Shown one piece after another: positions 53,140-61,885 of a DNA stretch of 64,000 bases. Origin of the DNA: Paenalicyclobacillus mengziensis (GTDB lineage: Bacteria > Bacillota > Bacilli > Alicyclobacillales > Alicyclobacillaceae). Made by a program: the position numbers and the translations under genes. Where the stretch lies: the NCBI RefSeq assembly GCF_017298635.1, contig NZ_CP071182.1:4130001-4194000 (forward strand), in the 5' to 3' direction. How positions within the stretch are numbered: the first letter of the stretch is position 1; each line of letters starts with the position of its first letter. The notes under the pieces were generated by a model. It saw only the letters and a list, made by a program, of their open reading frames with translations. It was not told where the DNA came from and did not search any database.

Positions 53140-53586
53140 CTACTCCGCAGCAAGTACACGGACTTCACCGACGTCATACTGCACATTCCCTGTAATCGTC
53201 TTCCCGATAAAGCAGCGGTCTCTCGCTTCGGCAGCTGCCTGCTCATAGGATTTTGCTTATGCCACGTCTCCACCCTCGACGGTCGGAGACACGCAGAGCC
53301 GGGAAAACTTCGACTGCATGGGATAGCCGATAACTGCCCCTTCAGCGCGAATGCCTACCCGACTTACAGGCAAGCCTTTCTTGCGCAGCAACCCGAAGAG
53401 TGTTCCACTATAACAAACGCCGACAGCGGAAATGAGAAGTTCTTCATGGCTCGATCCGCTGCCTTTCCCACCTATTGAATCCGGCGCACTGTAGCTAACC
53501 TCTTTGCCTCGCAGGCGAACCGCTCCCTGACCTTCACGGCCTGTCCCCTGCCACCGTAAATCTGTCGAAAAACTGAGATCTGCCAT
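53140..53586 (-). pseudogene. OsmC/Ohr-family protein with a single in-frame stop
   Basis: A full OsmC-type peroxidase is encoded in one frame from ATG 53586 (AAGGAGGAGATGCAC upstream) to 53140, interrupted only by TAA at about 53257. Before it: SHEELLISAVGVCYSGTL with the first redox Cys. After it: EQAAAEARDRCFIGKTITGN with the second Cys. Premature stop yields 109 residues lacking the second Cys. Everything else is preserved, so the mutation is recent, or a sequencing error, or read-through occurs. Confidence 0.88.
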
Positions 53587-53904
53587 GTGCATCTCCTCCT
53601 TGAAATTGAGTGTACGACAATGTGACCCGTGCTCCTGTGCGGTGGCGTACAGTTCGGTTCCCCTGTGATCTTGCACACAGCACCACCCTTTGAAACATGA
53701 CATCCTGAATGTGTAACTTGAGCGAACTACGAGCGCTGACTGCTGTGGGCGCCTTTAACAGTGAAGGTGTGATTACGATAGACGGCGGGAGTCGGCTGGA
53801 ACCTCAACCGACGGGGAACGTGGCAGATGCGTACATTCTGCCAAGGTCGAAGGTCACAACGAGGTCATCCTGAAATTCAGTTTAGAGCAAAGGAGCGAAC
53901 GTCC

Positions 53905-54165
53905 ATGGATAAGCTGGAACTGTTAACAGTAGAACATGATGGTGTGCGTCTAAGTATCGACGCTCGAAATGCGATTCGGAAGGGACATCACCCCAGGTTC
54001 GAAATTCTTAAGCTGGTCGATGAGTCGCCGAAAGGAACTTTGTGCGAGATCCACGTCCCCCACAAGACGGGACCACTGATTGCTGCTCTCGAAGGCCTCG
54101 GCCTAAACATCGCGGTCGCAGAAGTGGAACCGGGCCATTGGCGCCTGCGCACCATGAAGATCTGA
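53905..54165 (+). CDS. Second DUF2249-like protein
   Basis: 86 residues from ATG 53905 (AAAGGAG upstream). HHPRFEILKLVDESPKGTLC, then HVPHKTGPLIAALEGLGLNI and VEPGHWRL fit the SirA/DUF2249 fold, though less closely than the 52.4-kb protein. Convergent with the Crp gene. Confidence 0.7.
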   Translation: MDKLELLTVEHDGVRLSIDARNAIRKGHHPRFEILKLVDESPKGTLCEIHVPHKTGPLIAALEGLGLNIAVAEVEPGHWRLRTMKI

Positions 54166-54217
54166 GTTTTTACGTCTTTGCAGTGCTCGAGGAATGACAC
54201 TTGCAGATTGTTGCCGC

Positions 54218-54262
54218 AAAAAATGCGCCAACCGGGAGGCTCCATACGCCCCGGTTGGCGCA
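54218..54262 (-). terminator. Terminator of the 54-kb Crp gene
   Basis: 13-bp perfect stem (TGCGCCAACCGGG with its complement). On the minus strand it is followed by ATTTTTTGCGG. Confidence 0.88.
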
Positions 54263-54293
54263 AATCTGTTCGTCTAGGTATCGTTGCGTCGCA

Positions 54294-54977
54294 CTACGCA
54301 TGCTCGTCGAATACCTCGTGGTGCAGCACCCACTCTTCTCGTGTACCACTCACGACGCCGTCGCGGCGCAGTTGGTTCCAGATGCGATTCACCGACTCCC
54401 GCGACATACCAATCATATGCGCCATTTCACCGTGGGTAATCGGTATTTTGACGTGGACTCCGTCTGGTTTTACGACCCCGTGCTCTTCCGCAAAGTGACG
54501 TAGCAGCCCCTGCAGTCTGTCATGCGAGTCATATAGCGCAAGCTCCTCGAGCTTCACCTGCAGCTCTAGAATCCGCTCACCCATGACCCGCATGACTTTA
54601 CGGCCAATCTCGGGATACTCCATCAAGAGAGCATCGAACTGCGCACAGCGGATGGACAACAATGTGCTTGGTTCCACTACCTGGGCCGTGCCAGGATAGA
54701 GGCTGTCCTGAAAGAAACCCACGTGTGGAAACATCTGCCCGCGCCCAAGAACGTTGACAATATGTTCGCGACCCTCTTCATCCACACGTAAGACCTTGAT
54801 AATGCCACGACGGATGAAGTAAACGGCTTCCCTATCCTGCCCTTCGATGAACACGTATTCACCGCGCCCATACTGGCGTTCTACAGCAAGGTTCTGGAGG
54901 CGGCCGAGCTCCGTTTCCGTCAAATCCTTGAACAATTCAATTTCCCTCAGGACATCGGGCCCACTCGGTGCTACCAT
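54294..54977 (-). CDS. Crp/Fnr-family regulator with CRP-type recognition helix
   Basis: 227 residues from MVAPSGPDVLREIELFKDLT (GGGGGAGTGAC before ATG 54977). Beta roll FIEGQDREAVYFIRRGIIKV; C-terminal winged helix THGEMAHMIGMSRESVNRIW. SRE-x-x-x-R predicts TGTGA-type half-sites, matching the two boxes at 52.3 kb about 2 kb away. No N-terminal Cys cluster. It resembles the 29-kb regulator but is clearly distinct. Likely local controller of the GC-rich respiratory block (inference). Confidence 0.9.
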   Translation of the reverse strand: MVAPSGPDVLREIELFKDLTETELGRLQNLAVERQYGRGEYVFIEGQDREAVYFIRRGIIKVLRVDEEGREHIVNVLGRGQMFPHVGFFQDSLYPGTAQVVEPSTLLSIRCAQFDALLMEYPEIGRKVMRVMGERILELQVKLEELALYDSHDRLQGLLRHFAEEHGVVKPDGVHVKIPITHGEMAHMIGMSRESVNRIWNQLRRDGVVSGTREEWVLHHEVFDEHA

Positions 54978-55073
54978 GTCACTCCCCCTTTTCTTTCGTT
55001 CGCAATCCGCTCGTAAAGTCGCATATATTGTCGCAAAGCGTTCCCTTTTGGGAAATGTCCATACGGGCAACGC

Positions 55074-55289
55074 CTACGCTCGATTGTTGGTAGCTATGCC
55101 TTCACGCGAGCCCTCTGGCCGGACACGGTGTCGGCGTGTTGTATCACCGGTAGATTCGGCAGTCAGTTCGGGACTCAGGCGCACTTTTTCAACCAACATC
55201 CCGAACCCAAGGTAACACTGTGTCGTAAATAACAGTATCACATTGGTCACATCCAACAGGAATACCAGCAAACCAAGAATAAACAACAT
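55074..55289 (-). CDS. Doubtful small membrane protein
   Basis: 71 residues starting with a hydrophobic helix (LFILGLLVFLLDVTNVILLF) and an arginine-rich tail. No ribosome site is visible. It may be real, because a helix followed by charged residues is plausible, or be chance. Confidence 0.3.
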   Translation of the reverse strand: MLFILGLLVFLLDVTNVILLFTTQCYLGFGMLVEKVRLSPELTAESTGDTTRRHRVRPEGSREGIATNNRA

Positions 55290-55390
55290 CTATCACGGCA
55301 TCGCCGCTTGCAGCAGTATATCTCTGCTCCCGTTTCTTTATCTGAGAGGTCCATTATGGATTCACTCGCTGCGGGAAGCCATGAATAAAG

Positions 55391-56326
55391 TCACATTAAG
55401 CCGGAGATCGCAATGAACGTAAACAACGCGGGCAAAACAAGCAAAGATGTAAGAAATGTTCGCTTCGCCCATAGGCCGTTTGATTCGTGTTCAGTCAGCA
55501 GGAACACGTGGCTGATGACGAACCACCCGGTAAGCATCAGCCCTGCTGCTGTCACAACCGGTTGGCGGATACCCACTGCGGGAGCAAGGCCCGTACAAAG
55601 CATCAACAACGAGGAGTAAAAAAGCATATTCCACTTTGTCACACGAGCTCCGCGTACAACCGGCATCATTGGAACGCCAGCCTTCTGGTAGTCATCGGTC
55701 TTATACAGTGCCAGTGCCCAAAAGTGACCTGGTGTCCATAGGAAAATGAGCAAGAACAACCACCAAGCGGCGGGCGATAAATGTCCTGTGACAGTGGCAA
55801 AGCCGACAAGTGGTGGAAATGCGCCAGCGCCTCCACCGACGACAATATTTTGCGGCGTCCTCCGTTTCAGGAACATTGTGTACACGACACCGTAATAGAC
55901 CGCCCCAAGGAATCCGAGCAGTCCCGAAAGCGGATTCGCAAATATCATCAAGATAAAAGTACCGAGCAGTGTGAGCGAGGTACCGAACCAAAAGACGTGC
56001 AAGCTGTGGACTTGCCCCGTCGGAAGTGGTCGGTCTCTGGTCCGCTTCATCACGGCGTCAATATCTTGGTCGTACCACATGTTAATGGCTGCGGAACCAC
56101 CTGCGCACAGTGCGAGACCAAGGATACCAATGATAGTCTCCCATATACTAGGTAGGCGGTGGCCAGCTAGAATCATCGCACAGTAGCCAGTGAAGGCAAG
56201 CAAAGCAACGATTCGAGGCTTTGTCAGTACAAGATAAGCGCGGATTGCACCCACTGCCCCAAAGACGCTGCCTTGTACTTCATCTTGTTCCCAGCCCTCA
56301 TAAACCTCAGAATTAGGGATACCCAT
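55391..56326 (-). CDS. ctaB: Protohaem IX farnesyltransferase (haem O synthase)
   Basis: UbiA-superfamily membrane enzyme that farnesylates haem B for the terminal oxidase. 311 residues, about nine helices. Prenyl-diphosphate/Mg motifs: NMWYDQDIDAVMKRTRDRPL (N-x3-D-x2-D) and ALYKTDDYQKAGVPMMPVV. GGAGTG lies upstream of the ATG. It is the last gene of the qox operon, 100 bp after qoxD. No ctaA is nearby, so the oxidase may be of bo3 or ao3/aa3 type depending on other loci. Confidence 0.95.
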   Translation of the reverse strand: MGIPNSEVYEGWEQDEVQGSVFGAVGAIRAYLVLTKPRIVALLAFTGYCAMILAGHRLPSIWETIIGILGLALCAGGSAAINMWYDQDIDAVMKRTRDRPLPTGQVHSLHVFWFGTSLTLLGTFILMIFANPLSGLLGFLGAVYYGVVYTMFLKRRTPQNIVVGGGAGAFPPLVGFATVTGHLSPAAWWLFLLIFLWTPGHFWALALYKTDDYQKAGVPMMPVVRGARVTKWNMLFYSSLLMLCTGLAPAVGIRQPVVTAAGLMLTGWFVISHVFLLTEHESNGLWAKRTFLTSLLVLPALFTFIAISGLM

Positions 56327-56426
56327 GGTTGCTGAATCACTCCATTCTCAATGTGTTCGGCCCGTGAACAGTAGAAGGAGGCGTTCGCCCCCTCCCGCAG
56401 TCGACCATCCTGTTGCATAACTTCGA

Positions 56427-56765
56427 TTACGAAACTTGTGAGTTAAAGCCCATAATCCACACGGACATCAGCGCAATCGCAAAGGTGAATATCAGTCCCA
56501 GAATGAGTGCTAGAGAGTGATACGGAGGACCGTCCCCTTCAGTGACGTGCATGAAGAAAAACAGCTGTACAACAATCTGAAACCCAGCGAGAATCGTCAT
56601 CACGACCATCAGCGGTGCTACGCTCATCGAGTGCGTAAGTGCAAGCGTGAACGAGACAGCCGTCAAAATCAGAGACAAGACATATCCGACGACATACATG
56701 CCTGGCTTGTGCTTGGCCGGCGCCGAACTCCGCTCTGAATTCAAATGCTCCATCTTAGTCGACAT
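56427..56765 (-). CDS. qoxD: Quinol oxidase subunit IV
   Basis: 112 residues, three helices (GYVLSLILTAVSFTLAL; PLMVVMTILAGFQIVVQLFF; LILGLIFTFAIALMSVWIM), with the FFFMHVTEGDGP loop of CyoD/QoxD/CtaF proteins. It starts directly after the qoxC stop codon, so translation is coupled. Confidence 0.92.
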   Translation of the reverse strand: MSTKMEHLNSERSSAPAKHKPGMYVVGYVLSLILTAVSFTLALTHSMSVAPLMVVMTILAGFQIVVQLFFFMHVTEGDGPPYHSLALILGLIFTFAIALMSVWIMGFNSQVS

Positions 56766-57395
56766 CTACATCACCACCCCAGAGAGATAAACAATCGTAA
56801 AGATAAACACCCAGACCACATCAAGGAAGTGCCAATAGAGATTGACAACGAATACCTTGCGTGCGGAGATGGGATTGAGCCCTTTCTTTGCGACTTGAAT
56901 CACCGTCGCAATCATCCAGACGATACCGATAGACACATGACTGCCGTGAGTTCCGACGAGCGTAAAGAACGCCGACAAAAACGCACTGCGTTGCATCGTC
57001 GCACCCTGTAAAGCGTCGGATACAAACTCAGTCACTTCAAATCCGATGAACGTAAGGCCAAGCAAAATGGTGACAATCATCCAACCGATAACCTGGCGCT
57101 TATTACCGTTTCGCATTGCAAGTGTAGACAACCCGCCTGTAAAGCTGCTTGTCAGAAGCACGAGAGTTTGGGTCGTAAATCCCGGTACGTCAAAGATGGT
57201 TTGCGGCGTCGGTCCTCCGTCAGTGTGGGTTCGCAAGACGAGATAGGTTGCAAACAGACAGCCAAACAACAGCATGTCAGTAGCGAGGAAGATCCAAAAT
57301 CCAAGAATCTTTACCGCCTGGTTGGGATTCTGATATTCGAGTGGCTTCTCGTGGGCTTGCTCGGCTGATAAAACATTTCCATGTGCGACGGCCAT
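56766..57395 (-). CDS. qoxC: Quinol oxidase subunit III
   Basis: 209 residues, five helices, with GFWIFLATDMLLFGCLFATY at the N-terminus, the conserved E in FIGFEVTEF, GSHVSIGIVWM and the C-terminal NLYWHFLDVVWVFIF. The short five-helix form is that of quinol oxidases and Bacillus CtaE. It overlaps closely with its neighbours (2-bp gap to qoxB). Confidence 0.94.
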   Translation of the reverse strand: MAVAHGNVLSAEQAHEKPLEYQNPNQAVKILGFWIFLATDMLLFGCLFATYLVLRTHTDGGPTPQTIFDVPGFTTQTLVLLTSSFTGGLSTLAMRNGNKRQVIGWMIVTILLGLTFIGFEVTEFVSDALQGATMQRSAFLSAFFTLVGTHGSHVSIGIVWMIATVIQVAKKGLNPISARKVFVVNLYWHFLDVVWVFIFTIVYLSGVVM

Positions 57396-57397
57396 TC

Positions 57398-59371
57398 TTA
57401 CACCCTCCCCAGTGCGGCTTCGGATTCACGAACTTCTTCAGCGGGAATGTGATACTCATCATCCCATTCGAAGGCACGGAGTATCATCGTCAGTGCAACA
57501 CCGATTAGTCCAATGACCGCTAACACATACCAGTTGAAAACAAACCCAAACCCTGCGACGAAGAAGGCCAAGCCCATAAGGAATGGACGACCGGAGTTCT
57601 TTGGCATATGGATGTCTTGAATTGCATCCGCATCGACCTTGCGCAGCTCGTCAGCTCGTCCCTCTTGCTTCATGACCCACCACATGTCCCTGTCTGTGAC
57701 TTGGGGAATCACTGCAAAATTGTAGTGAGGGGCGGGAGACGGTAAAGACCATTCGAGCGTACGGCCATTCCACGGATCTCCGGTGACATCGCGTTCACCG
57801 TACTTGATACTGTAGACAATTTGCACAACGATGAACAAAAACCCTAATCCCATGACGTAAGCACCAATGGTGGAAATCAGATTCAAGGTGTGCCAACCCA
57901 TGCCTGCGGGGTAGGTGTACATACGGCGTTGCATGCCTTTGAATCCAAGCGCGTACATCGGCATAAAACATACGTAGAACCCAATGTTAAACAGCCAAAA
58001 TGCGATCCGGCCAAGCCGCTCATCGAGTTTAAAGCCAAACATTTTCGGCCACCAGAAGTACATGGCTGCTATGAGACCGAACACGGGGCCAGCAATCAGC
58101 ACCTGGTGGAAGTGGGCAATCAGAAAATAGCTGTTATGGTACTGGTAGTCTGCCGGAGCCACTGCCAACATAACGCCTGTAGCTCCGCCCACAATGAAGT
58201 TTGGAACGAACGCAAGCGTCCACATCATCGGGAGTTCAAAACTGATTCGTCCACGAAACATCGTGAATATCCAGTTGAAAACCTTCACGCCAGTTGGAAT
58301 CGCCACCATCATGGAAGCGACGGCGAAGAACGTGTTGACATCTGCCCCGGCACCCATCGTGAAGAAATGATGAGCCCATACAAAGTAACTGATGACGCTA
58401 ATGAGCAGCAGTGAAGCGACCATCGATGTGTAACCAAAGATTCTCTTGCGCGCAAAGGTGGCAACAATCTCAGAAAAGGCTCCAAATGCAGGAAGTACAA
58501 CAATATAGACTTCGGGATGTCCCCAGATCCAAAATAGGTTAACGAACATCATCGGATCGCCGCCATGCAGCATGGTAAAGAAGTGAGTTCCGGCAATCCT
58601 ATCGAGCATCAGCAATGCAAGCGCGATGGCAAGGGCCGGGAAAGCGAAGATAATAACGATACTCGCTGCAACGACAGACCAAGTGAACAGCGGCATCCGC
58701 ATTAGCTTCATGCCAGGCGCCCGCATCTTTAAAATCGTCGCCAAGAAGTTAATACCTGTGGCAATACTACCGATTCCTGAAATCTGGAGCGCGAGCAGGT
58801 AGAAGTTTTCCCCCGGTCCTTTATCAAAGCCAAGCTCCGTCAAAGGGGGGTAACTCACCCAGCCTGCATCCGGAGAACCCCCAAACACAAAAGAGACATT
58901 GAACAGCATAGCTCCAAAGAAGAACAGCCAAAAGCTAATCGCATTGAGATACGGGAACGCAACGTCCCTGGCTCCAATTTGCAGAGGTACAACAATGTTG
59001 AACATCGCGAAAATCATTGGCATGGCCATAAACAAAATCATGATGGTGCCATGCGTTGTAAAGATTTGATCATAGTGCTCTGCAGTCAGAAAATGACTGT
59101 TGGGCGACGCCAACTGAGTACGCAACAACTCAGCGTCTGTGCCACCGCGGAACAGCATTAGGAGCGCTGCAATCAAGTACATGATGCCAATTTTCTTATG
59201 GTCTACCGTAGTCAACCACTCTGTCCAGAGCCACTTCCATTTCTTGAAATATGTCAGTATCGCGACAATCCCGATGGATGTTAGGCCTATTAAAATATCG
59301 GATATCCAAATAAGATAGCCTTCATTCCACATCAGGTAGGTATCCGTGAAATGCTTCAAGGCTGTCGGCAT
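57398..59371 (-). CDS. qoxB: Quinol oxidase subunit I
   Basis: Catalytic haem-copper subunit, 657 residues, with extra N- and C-terminal helices as in QoxB/CyoB. Low-spin haem His in FTTHGTIMILFMAMP; CuB/His-Tyr site in WIWGHPEVYIVVLPAFG; the HH pair in FVWAHHFFTMG; proximal haem ligands in YFLIAHFHQVLIAGP. The K-channel Lys and the D-channel Asp regions look intact. GGAGGAG precedes ATG 59371. It reduces O2 to water and pumps protons. Confidence 0.96.
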   Translation of the reverse strand: MPTALKHFTDTYLMWNEGYLIWISDILIGLTSIGIVAILTYFKKWKWLWTEWLTTVDHKKIGIMYLIAALLMLFRGGTDAELLRTQLASPNSHFLTAEHYDQIFTTHGTIMILFMAMPMIFAMFNIVVPLQIGARDVAFPYLNAISFWLFFFGAMLFNVSFVFGGSPDAGWVSYPPLTELGFDKGPGENFYLLALQISGIGSIATGINFLATILKMRAPGMKLMRMPLFTWSVVAASIVIIFAFPALAIALALLMLDRIAGTHFFTMLHGGDPMMFVNLFWIWGHPEVYIVVLPAFGAFSEIVATFARKRIFGYTSMVASLLLISVISYFVWAHHFFTMGAGADVNTFFAVASMMVAIPTGVKVFNWIFTMFRGRISFELPMMWTLAFVPNFIVGGATGVMLAVAPADYQYHNSYFLIAHFHQVLIAGPVFGLIAAMYFWWPKMFGFKLDERLGRIAFWLFNIGFYVCFMPMYALGFKGMQRRMYTYPAGMGWHTLNLISTIGAYVMGLGFLFIVVQIVYSIKYGERDVTGDPWNGRTLEWSLPSPAPHYNFAVIPQVTDRDMWWVMKQEGRADELRKVDADAIQDIHMPKNSGRPFLMGLAFFVAGFGFVFNWYVLAVIGLIGVALTMILRAFEWDDEYHIPAEEVRESEAALGRV

Positions 59372-59388
59372 GCAGTTCACTCCTCCTG

Positions 59389-60363
59389 TCAATGTTTCGA
59401 ATTCGACGTGTTTGCTTGATTCATGCCCCTAGGACCAGTCATATCGGTTGATCCGTTTGAACTGCCTGCACTGGAACCCATCCCGGCGTTTGTCGCCTTC
59501 ATTGTCTTTGGCATATACTGGCCGCCATCCGCCCAAACGACGTTATGGAATAATCCAGGCGGGAATGATGAATAGGAAGCAGTGCCCATCGTGCTTGGTT
59601 GTTTCAACTTGTTAAAACCAGTCAAGGTGAGCGTAGGTGCCGTCGATTTGGTGTTCTTTACCCACTGGTTGAACTGTGCGTCGGATGTCGCGATGACATT
59701 AAAGTTGTCGTGTGCAAATCCACTACCAGTAAAGTTCGCACCGTGTCCATAGTATGTCCCGTTTTTGTTCGCTTGCAGCCATAGGCCCATTGCCATACCT
59801 GGCATTGTGTACTCCTGTCCACCAAGCTGTGGAACCCAAAAAGAGTTCATCGGGGCGTCAGATGTCAGTACAAACTGGATAGGGACGCCAGTTGGGATCT
59901 CGCAGTAATTGACTGTCGCGACTCCTTGCCCTGGATACTGGAACAGCCATTTCCAGTCTAAGGATGTGACGTCAATGGTAATCGGTGCCACGTTCTGCTC
60001 CGGAGGCCTTGTGAGGGCAAATGTCGTTTTCGCTGTAAAAAAAGAAAGGAAGCCCACAATGATGATTGGAATCGACCACCAAACGATTTCCAGAGTCTTG
60101 CTCTCCGACCACTCCGGCATGTATTTCGCTGTGTTGCCAGGAGTATTTCGGTAGCGAAAAATCACGAAGAAAAAGATAGCAATCGTCGGTACAATCACAA
60201 TCGCAATGAGAATTACAGAAATAACAATGAGATTGAGCTCCTGCTGACCTGCAGGACCCACTGGATGAAGGACCAAGTACTGCGGACCACAGCCAGATAA
60301 CAACACGGCTGCGAACAGAGCAGTTGCCAAGGCCACCCACCTCTTCGCTCCCTGCTTGTGCAC
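59389..60363 (-). CDS. qoxA: Quinol oxidase subunit II (no CuA)
   Basis: 324-residue lipoprotein: signal peptide ending LLSGC, two helices (LNLIVISVILIAIVIVPTIA; LEIVWWSIPIIIVGFLSFF), then a cupredoxin domain. The CuA ligands (C-x3-C and H-x3-M) are replaced (FTGSGFAHDNFNV), as in quinol oxidases, so menaquinol and not cytochrome c is the donor. The C-terminus is a long Ser/Asn/Gly/Met-rich tail. GTG 60363 (AGGGGAGA upstream) is chosen over longer starts because it gives a proper signal peptide. First gene of qoxABCD-ctaB. Confidence 0.93.
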   Translation of the reverse strand: MHKQGAKRWVALATALFAAVLLSGCGPQYLVLHPVGPAGQQELNLIVISVILIAIVIVPTIAIFFFVIFRYRNTPGNTAKYMPEWSESKTLEIVWWSIPIIIVGFLSFFTAKTTFALTRPPEQNVAPITIDVTSLDWKWLFQYPGQGVATVNYCEIPTGVPIQFVLTSDAPMNSFWVPQLGGQEYTMPGMAMGLWLQANKNGTYYGHGANFTGSGFAHDNFNVIATSDAQFNQWVKNTKSTAPTLTLTGFNKLKQPSTMGTASYSSFPPGLFHNVVWADGGQYMPKTMKATNAGMGSSAGSSNGSTDMTGPRGMNQANTSNSKH

Positions 60364-60512
60364 CTTTGTCTCCCCTTTCACTTTTTCAGTTGCCGTCTGT
60401 GGGATGTTTCCACACTCCTTGGACTGCCACCAGATGTTGCTGACTTTAGTCGAAAGCCAAGGCATTCGGTTCCTGTTAATGCACAGAATAAAAGTCCTCA
60501 TCCCACCCTAAG

Positions 60513-60528
60513 TGTGCGCTGGATCACA
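60513..60528. promoter_or_regulatory. CRP-type box upstream of the qox operon
   Basis: TGTGCGCTGGATCACA, one mismatch to TGTGA-N6-TCACA, 150 bp before the qoxA start. Confidence 0.6.
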
Positions 60529-60787
60529 TTTTGAATTTGGTCGGAAGTACGTTCACAAACTGTTCGCTGATTTGTTTGCTGATTAAAGTGAAATTGGTCA
60601 GTGATTACAATCGAGTAGGAGGGGGCTGTGCGACAGGTAGCGCCTACGGTGTCGTTCAGTTCCCTTCAAGGAACCCTTCCTGTGGATGGGGATCTGCAGT
60701 CGCGAAGCCCTGTGCACTTGTGTCGATCCGGTTGTGGGCACACACGTCTTTTTGACAGACCCCCGGTTTGACCGTCCGGAAAATGCC
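60529..60787. other. Non-coding region between qox and tRNA-Leu fragment C
   Basis: No gene. The last 50 bases (from about 60735) match the region upstream of the integrase fragment at 24.1 kb, including TGTGGGCAC and AGACCCCCGGTTT. Confidence 0.55.
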
Positions 60788-60825
60788 AAAAGGGACTCCA
60801 CGGTATTATCCGTGAAATCCCTTTT
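60788..60825 (-). terminator. Terminator hairpin after tRNA-Leu fragment C
   Basis: 16-bp stem (AAAAGGGACTCCACGG against CCGTGAAATCCCTTTT, two mismatches), 6-nt loop, homologous to the hairpin at 24156-24188, 26 bp beyond the CCA end. Confidence 0.7.
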
Positions 60826-60850
60826 ACAGCAAGGCTTTTCAGCCTCTTTA

Positions 60851-60917
60851 TGGTGTCGAGAGCGGGACTTGAACCCGCACGGGTTTCCCCACACGCCCCT
60901 CAAACGTGCGCGTCAGC
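60851..60917 (-). pseudogene. tRNA-Leu(GAG)-like 3' fragment C
   Basis: The minus strand reads GACGCGCACGTTTGAGGGGC, the full variable arm GTGTGGGGAAACCCGTGC, the T-arm GCGGGTTCAAGTCCCGC and TCTCGACACCA. Upstream of GACGC (the end of a tRNA-Leu D-arm) homology stops, so the 5' acceptor and most of the D-arm are missing. It is the best-preserved of the three fragments. Confidence 0.82.
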
Positions 60918-61423
60918 TCAAAGTTACAAAAAGCTAGGCGGGAAAAGGGTTTTCCGCATGTTCTGAACCGACTTTTCACGGTTCTTCGCACACAACCCAG
61001 TTCTGAACACGTCCCATTTTTTCCGCATCGATGTGCGCTTATTGAGAAGTATGCGCTTCGGGAACGAGTCGCATACGTCCGGCAGGAATTCAGGTTGTGA
61101 TGCTGGTTGATTGGTGGCCGCTCACATTGTTTGTAGGTGAAATTCCAGGTGTCAATGTTGGCTGCAATTGACGCCTTGTTGGCACGCAGCAGCTTGTCCG
61201 TTTGTGCATAAATCTGGAGTCTTACAGGCCGGTAAGTGAAATTTGTCTTTGTCGCAATTCCTAATAACCCTGATTCTGGAGGTTGAAGTGACCGGTGTCG
61301 ACGTTTCACCAGCTCAAATCAGGCGATCTGGTCGCCTCATTTTACGACCCGGTTGACCCCTCAGCTTTGTTCCGTCAGGGTTTTCTTTAACCCTTCGCAT
61401 CGTACGCTCTGAAGAGCATTAAA
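60918..61423. other. Non-coding stretch
   Basis: About 500 bp with no supported gene, hairpin or repeat. Confidence 0.5.
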
Positions 61424-61885
61424 CTACGGCATATATCTGTTTACAACATAACGGAACACCCTGTTTACAGACAGCGCGATAGGGAAACCATGAAACCACA
61501 GCCTAATTGCAGGTTCACGTGGCCGATATGCTTCGTTACTAGGTTTAGCCGCTGGTAGTAATAACTGGACACTTCGATTCCGAACATGGAAACCAGTCGA
61601 CTGTAGAACCGAGTCCGAACGTTCCATTTGAACCCAACTCAAAACTCGAGTCAACCCCTGTTCAATTTGTCTCCGCACCCGAGCGTACCACCTGCGTACG
61701 GTGGATTCCGATATAGACAGCCCGATGTCTTTCAATTACTCCAACACTTTCTCATGCGAAGCGGTTCCGGACAAGAGCGGAGCGGCTATATCCCGCAACA
61801 TGCTGTATACCCGCTAATGTGGGGCCATAGGGAGAAGAGCAAGAGTTCGTTCACAGGCTGGGCAAAAACGACGGTGAATTTATAA
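61424..61885 (-). pseudogene. Transposase or recombinase remnant
   Basis: The minus strand gives SGTASHEKVLE, an in-frame stop, then LKDIGLSISESTVRRWYARV and RRQIEQGLTRVLSWVQ, a helix-turn-helix typical of IS-encoded proteins (DUF6431-like). The rest is degenerate. Confidence 0.5.

Noticed and set aside
57890..58414. Plus-strand frame of 174 codons inside qoxB
   Set aside because: Antisense shadow of a conserved gene; His/Cys richness reflects the complement of qoxB codons.
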